A stretch of 64,000 nucleotides of DNA from NCBI GenBank assembly GCA_001766655.1, contig MJCC01000001.1:1826115-1890114 (forward strand). Direction: 5' to 3'. Positions 57,288 to 64,000 of this stretch are shown here, in pieces. The position numbers were made by a program, and so were the translations under genes. The DNA comes from Phytomonas francai. Taxonomy: Eukaryota; Euglenozoa; Kinetoplastea; Trypanosomatida; Trypanosomatidae. The first letter of the stretch is position 1; the number at the start of each line of letters is the position of its first letter. The notes beneath the pieces are model-generated. The model worked only from the letters and a program-made list of their open reading frames with translations, was not told the DNA's origin and did no database searches.

Positions 57288-58412
57288 TTAGATTTCGAGA
57301 AACTTATCGACGAGGTCATGGGAAACTAGTTTGGCAACGGCAAAGAGAACATCCCTTTCTTGAATACAAACAGTTTTCAGCATTGAATGTTGCTTCTCGA
57401 AATTTTCAGAGGGCATAAATTGACCCTGGCATTGATCCCCGCGAGGTACGCCATCCATGCTGGTTGTAAGGCAAGAGGAGAAACCATCCGCTTTATATTC
57501 TCTATTCGTGCATGGTTGCTCGGAGCTACAACTCTCTAAAAACGCTATGCGAATCGCTCCCCATGCGTCGTAGTCAATCCCTGCATTCCGCCCCGTCTCA
57601 GGGATAGGTAAGATTATTTTCTTACCCCCTTTTTCCTCCTCCTCCTCTTCCTCCAAAGAACAAAAGGGGTCCGACAGCAGCGCGTACACACCGAGAAGGC
57701 TCCTCACATTGCGCAGATCCTCTGCGATCGGCTTCGCGACGCTGTTCAGACGCTGCGGTACGTGCCCATCCGAGCGCTGGTGGTTCAAAAATTGACCACG
57801 TAATCGCATCGTACGCGGTCGATTTTTTTCCTCCTCTTTTTCCTCGTTTTCCTCAAGTTTGACGGGGATCTGTTCGCGCTGGAGGGCGGCCGTTATGGAT
57901 TCTAGCATAACTTCAACCATCAGGGACGCTAATCCGTCGATCTTGGCGCCGACGTCATACAACGGCGACGAGGAAAGCACCTTTGCATTGCGAAGGTAGC
58001 TCGAAAGGCGCGATTTAACACCCTCTATGTAATGTTGAACGCCTCCGCTGGCGTCCCCCACAAGCTCCTCCTTTTTTATGAATCGTTCACCATTTGCGTG
58101 GAGGGCTGGAAGCTTGATAAGAGCCTTCTCTGGGAGAAAAGATGGAGTTGAAGCAATTAGCTTATTGTTGCCCTCCTCATCTTTTATAAGAGTATCGGGC
58201 AAACTAGACGTAAAAACATGACGTGGAAAGGGCCGTGGACGAAGAGTACTCTGTAAAAAAACTTCATAATTATGTGTCATACAATACTGTTCGAGCACAC
58301 TGATGTTCGTGCGAACCTTTTCTGATGTACTAGGATCGTTCAGAAAAGACTGACGGCTTTCTGTAGCTTTGCTAAGCCACCAATCGATGAATTGCAAAGG
58401 TGGATCGTTCAT
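57288..58412 (-). CDS. Unknown 374-aa protein
   Basis: The frame has an ATG at 58412. The N-terminus looks helical (FIDWWLSKATESRQSFL, then VLEQYCMTHNYEVFL). Two acidic low-complexity runs (EENEEKEEEKN near 195 and EEEEEEEK near 255) flank a basic segment. The C-terminal end (ERDVLFAVAKLVSHDLVDKFLEI) is helical. No membrane segment or catalytic motif is visible. It is intact, unlike the decayed gene next to it. Function is unknown. Confidence 0.65.
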   Translation of the reverse strand: MNDPPLQFIDWWLSKATESRQSFLNDPSTSEKVRTNISVLEQYCMTHNYEVFLQSTLRPRPFPRHVFTSSLPDTLIKDEEGNNKLIASTPSFLPEKALIKLPALHANGERFIKKEELVGDASGGVQHYIEGVKSRLSSYLRNAKVLSSSPLYDVGAKIDGLASLMVEVMLESITAALQREQIPVKLEENEEKEEEKNRPRTMRLRGQFLNHQRSDGHVPQRLNSVAKPIAEDLRNVRSLLGVYALLSDPFCSLEEEEEEEKGGKKIILPIPETGRNAGIDYDAWGAIRIAFLESCSSEQPCTNREYKADGFSSCLTTSMDGVPRGDQCQGQFMPSENFEKQHSMLKTVCIQERDVLFAVAKLVSHDLVDKFLEI

Positions 58413-58944
58413 TACTCCTTTAAAACACTACTTACCATTTTTTTGTGCGTTTATGCGTCAGTACGTTGGTTGAGGGGGAAATGCTAAGGTAAAAAGGCAA
58501 GTGGGCAACTCATAAATTTTTTGAATTTACATAGACGACAGTTTTTTTTTAAGCCATTCCTTTTCATTGGCTTTTCTAAAAAAAATAAATCAATATTTTC
58601 AGATATACTTAAGTTCATGAAAGAATAAATCATGCACCGCCGTTATTTCTCCATTCGTACAATTTTATGATCCAAATACTTGTACAAGGCTTCACTTCAC
58701 AATTATGCTAGAGTAGGGACGAAAGACAAATTACTCCTTATTATCATCATATAAGAGGGGAAGGGGCAAATATACACTACCCTTTCAAAGAAGACAGACG
58801 CTATATTACTTTTAGTTTTCCTGATGCGACTACGCCCCTCATGCACATTATTCTTTGAATCCCCAATTCCTCTTTTTTTAAGACCTAAAAATTGTTCCTC
58901 TCAGTTTGTTACTTTAAAAGGAAAATACGAATAGTCACTGAGGC
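58413..58944. other. AT-rich spacer
   Basis: About 530 bases between prefoldin 2 and the 374-aa gene. No feature is recognised. Confidence 0.5.
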
Positions 58945-59364
58945 CTAGGCCAAAACGCCACGGTTTCCATCCCCCGAGGCTGCATTCACTGAGGAGACTT
59001 TCTTCTCCTTCTTTGCCTCCGCCTCGCCTGGGCGGCTGAGCTTATGCTTCGAGATGAACTCGTCCATCTGTCTCTCCTTCTCGGTGAGCCCCTTGTTGAG
59101 CTGCGTGAGGGTGGCGCGAATGGACTCGAGGTTTTGCTCGATCTCCGGCAGCGTCTCGCCCACCGTCCGCTCGACGAGGGCGCCGCCGACGAGGCGGTGG
59201 CAGCAGCGCTCCGGGCTGAGCGGCCGCAGCTCCTTCGCGACGAGCTCGTGCTCGTGGCTCTCGTTCTCGAGCTCGGCGATGCGGGACATGATCGCGTTCT
59301 GCTCCTGTCGCAGACGGTTGTACTGCTGCACGATGGCCTGCTCGTCTGACGCGGGGTTTGCCAT
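58945..59364 (-). CDS. PFDN2: Prefoldin subunit 2
   Basis: This 139-residue beta-type prefoldin subunit starts at the ATG at 59364 (MANPASDEQAIVQQYN). Two long coiled-coil helices flank a hairpin: the first with IVQQYNRLRQEQNAIMSRIAELENE, then LRPLSPERCCHRLVGGALVERTVGETLPEI, whose RLVGGxLVERTV phrase is typical of subunit 2, then the return helix with LTQLNKGLTEKERQMDEFI. Prefoldin is a cytosolic hexamer that passes unfolded actin and tubulin to the chaperonin CCT. A longer frame through the upstream N gap is an artefact of reading N and is not used. Confidence 0.95.
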   Translation of the reverse strand: MANPASDEQAIVQQYNRLRQEQNAIMSRIAELENESHEHELVAKELRPLSPERCCHRLVGGALVERTVGETLPEIEQNLESIRATLTQLNKGLTEKERQMDEFISKHKLSRPGEAEAKKEKKVSSVNAASGDGNRGVLA

Positions 59365-59392
59365 GGGACGGGAAGGGGAGGGGGGGGGGGGG

Positions 59393-59522
59393 NNNNNNNN
59401 NNNNNNNNNNNNNNNNNNNNNNNNNNNNNNNNNNNNNNNNNNNNNNNNNNNNNNNNNNNNNNNNNNNNNNNNNNNNNNNNNNNNNNNNNNNNNNNNNNNN
59501 NNNNNNNNNNNNNNNNNNNNNN
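59393..59522. other. Assembly gap (130 N) upstream of prefoldin 2
   Basis: A run of N is flanked by G runs on both sides. It lies in the 5' region of prefoldin 2 and probably hides a longer homopolymer or simple repeat. Confidence 0.99.
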
Positions 59523-59552
59523 GGGGGGGGGAGAGAGAGAGAGAGAGAGCGG
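59523..59552 (-). promoter_or_regulatory. (TC)n/C-run polypyrimidine tract upstream of prefoldin 2
   Basis: On the coding strand a CT repeat of about ten units runs into a C run and then the N gap, which ends about 28 bases before the ATG. This is the expected position and composition for a trans-splice polypyrimidine tract. Confidence 0.45.
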
Positions 59553-59793
59553 GGAGAAGGGGGAAATGGTGACACAGTAAAGTGGGAGCATGCCAGTAAC
59601 CTGGTGCATTGTCAAGTGCAAGGAAAGAAAACCTAGCGTGTATGGCTCCTGCCATGTGACCAACGGGAAATGGGTATTATACTAAGAGAGTGATCGCCTA
59701 ACTAACCTTATTTCAGAAGAATGTTCACATACCATCGCAAGAGGAGAAACCCCTCACTTACTTCAATGAAAAGGGGAGGAAACTCCAAAGCGT

Positions 59794-60912
59794 CTATCCA
59801 AGCATATGATTCTCTCCATGAAGACGGCGCTTAATACTTTCGCACAGAAGCTTCGCCTTGCTTTCATTGTGCATCATCTTTTCGTTCGCTAACTTCAGAA
59901 GAGCCCAGACGTAGGCGCGCTGCTCACGGACGTAGTTCACGCCCTCGTATACTACCGGTACCTCCATTCCACAGCCGTTTGTGCAGCGCATCGCGCACAT
60001 GATTCGTCGCCCTGGCGGAATCACCCCGCTATTACGATAACCCGCATCGCTCACCGCCGCGGAGAGTAGTTTCTTCGCGCTTTCCATACAACGGCACTCC
60101 ACGTGCATTACGAAAGGCTCCATTTTCAAACAAATAGTTCCGAATGTCGGCACCTTTGGCATCGGCAGCGCTCCGTCATCGCTACCGTCTTTGTTGATAT
60201 CTATCCAAGAATCCTTTCCTCCAGTTTTTAGAAGCACGCCCTCCAATTCGCCCTGAAAAGCTTCTTCCCCTGTACTATAGGACTTCCAATAATGTACCTT
60301 TTCCGAATCTAGCGCGCGATCTTCGTCGCTGGAAGGAGGGCCGCAGAGATAGCGTACGATAGCAAGCATCTCCGCCGGAAGTAACGCACCGTGTTTTACA
60401 AATAACCACCCAAGTGCATTTTCGCTACCACGCTTTAGAGAAACCCCTGGCGAACTACCCACTTCCAAAGAGACACACTCGCCTGGTTCATTCAATGTGT
60501 TGTTGTTATTGATTATATTATTACTATCATTATGGAAAAGTGCAATCCGACCGCTACAACTGCTCGTCGTAATGTAGTCTGTGTGCGTGTTTAGGATTGT
60601 CATAATAGGCAAGCACTTGCCGTCCACAGTTCCTTTAGGGCTGAGATCACAGGTGTTAACACCGAGATTGGCGAAGATTTGCGCCTTCCGCTGCGCAAAC
60701 TCACGATTTCGCTGCTTCTGCAAGTTGGCGGAATGCACTAATGACGATTTATTTCGAGTTTTTAATTTGGCCCCTGCATCATTTTTCGTGCTCAAAGATG
60801 GGGATCCTGTTTTGTTTTTTTCAGAACGCTGGGTATGGTCTTCCTTCTTACTTTTATGAATCCTAGAGTCCTCATCACCATTTTGAAACTCAATGTCCCC
60901 CAGTTCAATCAT
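59794..60912 (-). CDS. TYW3: TYW3-like wybutosine-synthesis methyltransferase
   Basis: This 372-residue protein has an ATG at 60912. TYW3 features are FAQRKAQIFANLG, TDYITTSSCSGRIALF (the TTSSCxGR motif), LGWLFVKHG, KMEPFVMHVECRCMESAKKLL, AGYRNSGVIPPGRRIMCAMRC, and MEVPVVYEG. TYW3 methylates the N4 position of the wybutosine precursor at G37 of tRNA-Phe in the cytosol. The protein is longer than yeast TYW3 (273 aa) because of a basic N-terminal extension (about 85 residues) and Asn/Ser/Asp-rich inserts near 130-140 and 190-250. All core motifs are intact. Confidence 0.9.
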   Translation of the reverse strand: MIELGDIEFQNGDEDSRIHKSKKEDHTQRSEKNKTGSPSLSTKNDAGAKLKTRNKSSLVHSANLQKQRNREFAQRKAQIFANLGVNTCDLSPKGTVDGKCLPIMTILNTHTDYITTSSCSGRIALFHNDSNNIINNNNTLNEPGECVSLEVGSSPGVSLKRGSENALGWLFVKHGALLPAEMLAIVRYLCGPPSSDEDRALDSEKVHYWKSYSTGEEAFQGELEGVLLKTGGKDSWIDINKDGSDDGALPMPKVPTFGTICLKMEPFVMHVECRCMESAKKLLSAAVSDAGYRNSGVIPPGRRIMCAMRCTNGCGMEVPVVYEGVNYVREQRAYVWALLKLANEKMMHNESKAKLLCESIKRRLHGENHMLG

Positions 60913-61061
60913 GGTCTGCCTTTGTCTTTATTCCTTTGTGCCTAGTAAATACGTAATGATAAAGATGAATACAAGAATTATCCCAAGTAATAGTATTGTA
61001 GACCTCCAACACCCATAGAAACCTGTCGTTCGACTGATGAATCGTTGCGTCAATCACATTA

Positions 61062-61492
61062 TTAGATGGACACACGTGCTAGGTTTAGAGGGAAGAGTGA
61101 TCTAAACACTCCACCGCCCCAATAGCACATATTCAAACGTTTTTCTAGTTGGCAGCACTTTGCAAACAAAAAAAATCGCATGGTGGAATTTGTTGAGGAA
61201 ACCCTGCCCTGGGGCATTACCAGGAGTACAAGAGATTTCCAAAATAGAAAAGTATAGCATCCTGTGGATTCGAACGAACTGCCACTAGTATTGGCATCTT
61301 TCAAAAAGCTAAAGCTAAATGTTTGAGTTCACTCAAACCTGAGGACAACATAAAACAAGATACTAGCAATGTTAGCTCAGTGAATGAGATATTCCTCCCC
61401 ATAGGCATCATTTTCCTTTACATTTATCTCGGCCTTCAGACTAAGCTTTTCCCCTAGACTATCCCGGCTGCAGCCATCCGCTTTAGATCCAT
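61062..61492 (-). pseudogene. Short decayed coding region
   Basis: An ATG at 61492 begins MDLKRMAAAGI, then stops. In another frame the sense continues as DSLGEKLSLKAEINVKENDA. Further down, after more stops and frame changes, an 80-codon frame from 61304 (KDANTSGSSFESTGCYTF) ends at 61062. Codon use and amino acid mix look protein-like, while the spacers on both sides do not. No family is recognised. Confidence 0.35.
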
Positions 61493-62193
61493 CTTTTTAG
61501 AAGAGATCCAGTAGCAGTAAAGCTCGATCCGCTACTAACGAAAAAATCTTGGTCATGATAAAGGTAGAACGTTAAATCTAAAGAGAAGTCGATGCTTCAT
61601 GAAGCTAGATAAGAAGAGATAGAGAGAGAGAGAGAGGTGCGTATGCGTGTAAAAAGAACGATGCATTTCTGGTGCGTCTCATTTAGTCTCTATGGTGCTG
61701 TTTTTTTTTTAATTAACATTGACATTATATAGTAACGTATACGTTCATAAAGACATCAAAAATTGAGATGATGAGATCAATAAGCCGAAAGGAAATTCCA
61801 ATATTAGGAGCACTAGGTGTTCATATTTTTATAGCAGGCAACATGGTATAATTTGCTATCCAGTAATAATTCTGCTGATTCTGATTCCATCCTTTTTTCT
61901 TTAATTTTTAAAGAGTATGAGTACAAATGACAACCAAAGAGCATTTCTACACAACACCATAGCAGACATAATACGATAAGATTTTATATGATTTGTTGTT
62001 CACATTTTAACATTTAATCTATTTTGTAATTTCTGACGTCCTACGGTGCCGAAAGCACACCATTTTATTCTGCATTAGACGTATAGAACACCTGCCACGC
62101 ACATCAACCTTTTTATACATCAAAGAGAAATAAAAATCAACACATGTGAAATTGCATTCTTGCCACTAAACACTAGGAAAGAGACGCTACAGA
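61493..62193. other. Spacer with a (GA)n tract
   Basis: About 700 bases of AT-rich sequence, with (GA)n at 61620-61637. Read on the minus strand this is a TC tract that could serve as a splice-acceptor pyrimidine tract for the region downstream. No gene is seen. Confidence 0.5.
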
Positions 62194-63702
62194 TCACTGC
62201 ACAGCGCTCACACGCGGCTCCTTTAATACTTTATATGGGAAAAACACCTCTTTTAAATTATTCCACACACCGCGGTCGAACAAACCACGTAAATCCCGCA
62301 ACAATAATTTTCGGACATTATTGCGGTATTCTCCATTCTTTTTGCCTCCTTGTTCATAGCCGGGTTCTTCTGTGGCAGGAGGTTTGGGCAGCCTATAGAG
62401 TGCTTTCGGCTTTCGTAAAGCAACTTTCTCAAGCCTCTGACAGTACCACATCGCTTCCTGATAGACCAACCCCAAAGTTGGTAACCTGGCTACAAAATCT
62501 GCAAGTTCTTCCATTTTGTTGAGGTCGTTGATCGTTACGTTTTGTATTACAAATCTCAAGTTATAGATGAAAAAGCAGTATAGAAAGAGAGACATCGAGT
62601 TTGCGAATAAAATAAGAAACATATTACGAGTCTGAAGAATGCCGAGCACCTTTGCATAATCGTCCCAGCGGAGAGGCACCGTCTTGCCATCGTTCAACTG
62701 GAGTGTCCACCCCCACGCGTTATTTTTGAGCAGGAATTGCTTGATGCAGCGAAATAGGTCTGAGGACGCCCATAGGCAGGAAACCGTATGCATAAATATA
62801 AAAGCCATAAAGTAGCGGTGTGTGCCTTCCGCAACATCGTTGTTAATCCAGGGGCAGTGGTGGTCGAAGCGGCGAACACACATATTACAATACCTACAGT
62901 GTTTGCTTCGACTAGGACGCGGAAAAGAACAGGTGGGGCATGTCATACCGGTGATCCTGAAAGATTCGGAATCATTGCATGCTTTTTTCCCCTGTGCGGT
63001 ATGCCTATCCGGACTGTGATATCCAGAGGCAGGATAAATAATATCGTCAATAATATATTGGTTGTTCAAAGTATATTCTTCTTCTTTCCGTAATGAGAAA
63101 CAATTCCATTCCCGGCCAAAAATCTTTTCTGATTTATCATATAATTCCCTGAACCTCTTAGTGCGGTATGCCTTGTTATCGTTTAGTCTCTTTGATGAGC
63201 CGTTGGCTCTTTCCTTCCTAGTAGGCGAGGCATTCTTGCCGCTGGAAAGACATTCATGCTGCTTTTCCAGCTCTCTCCCTGGCGTCACTTTACCTGGATT
63301 CGTGAAAACGGCCAGAACGTAAAATACCTCAGAGGAAAGGACCAATGCCCAGGAAACAGTCTTAGACCACACGGAGGCATTTAGCTCTGGTAAGGCGTGC
63401 AACAAGTAGAGATATTCTATAGGCCAGACTAACGCAATATACAAAAGAACAAAGATCCATTCACGATATTTGGAAGTACTATCCCACCATCTCTTATAGG
63501 CCTTTCGACCCTCTCTCTGGTTGCAAAAGTATAAGGGACTAAAGCAAGCGCCCCCAAATATAATATGGGCATTAATTATGATTCTATACATCGTTCCAAT
63601 GATACTATTGTGATGACGTGGAGACGATCCCATTACCATAATGTACAAAAAAACAGCAAAACTAAGTATGATCGATAGAAAAGAAAATAAAAATGCTAAC
63701 AT
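62194..63702 (-). CDS. DHHC-type palmitoyltransferase
   Basis: This 502-residue protein has an ATG at 63702. It has four main membrane segments (about 1-22, 82-102, 117-135 and a pair after the catalytic loop near 300 and 360). The cysteine-rich domain is at 255-300: CPTCSFPRPSRSKHCRYCNMCVRRFDHHCPW, with the DHHC motif at 280-283. The following conserved NNC is NND (D289), and the usual glycine and asparagine are also changed (NNDVAEGTHRYF). DHHC enzymes attach palmitate to cysteines of membrane proteins, usually at the Golgi or flagellar membrane. The catalytic Cys is present, but the altered zinc-site position may lower activity. Confidence 0.9.
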   Translation of the reverse strand: MLAFLFSFLSIILSFAVFLYIMVMGSSPRHHNSIIGTMYRIIINAHIIFGGACFSPLYFCNQREGRKAYKRWWDSTSKYREWIFVLLYIALVWPIEYLYLLHALPELNASVWSKTVSWALVLSSEVFYVLAVFTNPGKVTPGRELEKQHECLSSGKNASPTRKERANGSSKRLNDNKAYRTKRFRELYDKSEKIFGREWNCFSLRKEEEYTLNNQYIIDDIIYPASGYHSPDRHTAQGKKACNDSESFRITGMTCPTCSFPRPSRSKHCRYCNMCVRRFDHHCPWINNDVAEGTHRYFMAFIFMHTVSCLWASSDLFRCIKQFLLKNNAWGWTLQLNDGKTVPLRWDDYAKVLGILQTRNMFLILFANSMSLFLYCFFIYNLRFVIQNVTINDLNKMEELADFVARLPTLGLVYQEAMWYCQRLEKVALRKPKALYRLPKPPATEEPGYEQGGKKNGEYRNNVRKLLLRDLRGLFDRGVWNNLKEVFFPYKVLKEPRVSAVQ

Positions 63703-64000
63703 ATTGCCTCAAAAAAGTGCTTTAACCTTCAAGCTTAATCTTAACTTATGCGTTTTTTTACAACGCTATTTATACGTATGCGTCTATGACAATCCTTCGA
63801 TTTTTCGGAGACCAAGAAAACACCACAAAGGTAGGGACCAAAGCCAAAAAGACAAAAGCTGTAAAAAGACCTTTAAAAGCAGTCTCAAGCAGCTAATCAA
63901 GGTGGATCTCGAAATTGGCAACATTTGTACATTCTAGTGCCAAAAATGAACTCCACTGATTTCTCTTAAAAAGGTTTGAATCAAAAATTACTGTGTTTTT
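63703..64000. other. Spacer at the right edge
   Basis: About 300 bases upstream of the DHHC gene. A 98-codon plus-strand frame that overlaps the 5' end of the DHHC gene lacks coding character. No gene is called. Confidence 0.45.

Noticed and set aside
59365..59655. Longer prefoldin 2 frame reaching through the N gap
   Set aside because: It exists only because N is read as open. The residues outside the gap are translated pyrimidine tract, and the ATG at 59364 fits the family start.
61255..61285. tRNA-like T-arm (GTTCGAATC on the minus strand)
   Set aside because: The flanking bases do not pair as a T stem, and no acceptor or anticodon arm can be drawn. It lies within the decayed coding region.
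1..64000. CRISPR arrays, insertion sequences, spliced-leader RNA repeats, rRNA and snoRNA genes
   Set aside because: No regularly spaced repeats, transposase-like frames, spliced-leader-like sequence or rRNA-like stretches were recognised. snoRNA genes cannot be excluded by eye.

Overview
The window looks like nuclear DNA of a kinetoplastid, most likely a trypanosomatid. Nearly every gene lies on the minus strand. The long coding regions have no recognisable introns, start with ATG, and have pyrimidine-rich tracts upstream that suit spliced-leader trans-splicing. Several products also point there: a 6-phosphogluconate dehydrogenase of the Leishmania/Trypanosoma type, eL31 with a long N-terminal extension, a PEX19 without a CaaX box, and a VP39-like cap methyltransferase of the kind that builds the hypermethylated cap 4. 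I cannot name the genus. Spacers are AT-rich with (TA)n microsatellites, while many coding stretches are very GC-rich.

Reading from right to left, the direction of transcription: DHHC palmitoyltransferase; a decayed gene; TYW3 (wybutosine synthesis); prefoldin 2; an unknown 374-aa protein; a second decayed gene; a fungal-FAS-like malonyl/palmitoyl transferase; a poor-quality GC-rich stretch with plus-strand coding remnants (51.3-53.5 kb); XPC/Rad4; an NTF2-like fragment; a third decayed gene encoding a membrane protein; a probable mitochondrial protein; a CDC50/Ros3 flippase subunit; an unknown 230-aa protein; the cap methyltransferase; a DExH helicase-like protein with lost ATPase motifs that is split by an assembly gap; a THADA/Trm732 giant; an RsmI-like methyltransferase; 6PGDH; a mitochondrial carrier; TRAPPC5; CFAP410; a small membrane-protein candidate; a WD40-like protein; two copies of eL31 with identical coding cores; an unknown basic protein; PEX19; RFC3; a long coiled-coil protein; a trans-sulfuration PLP enzyme; a small membrane-protein candidate; a thioredoxin-fold protein; and the start of one more gene cut by the window edge.

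This is one directional gene cluster of housekeeping genes. Neighbours are not expected to share a pathway. Some themes recur: RNA modification (THADA, TYW3, RsmI-like, cap methyltransferase), DNA replication and repair (RFC3, XPC), membrane traffic and lipid organisation (TRAPPC5, CDC50, DHHC, PEX19), and basal body or cilium (CFAP410 and perhaps the coiled-coil protein). Regulation is probably post-transcriptional, and I saw no convincing promoter, tRNA gene or strand switch.

The points most worth a second look are the catalytically degenerate DExH protein, the eL31 duplication whose identity stops close to the start and stop codons, three decayed genes, a perfect 11-bp hairpin upstream of 6PGDH, and several small genes hidden by homopolymer runs. 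Two N gaps (34571-35085 and 59393-59522) and the 51.5-53.1 kb stretch limit what can be read.
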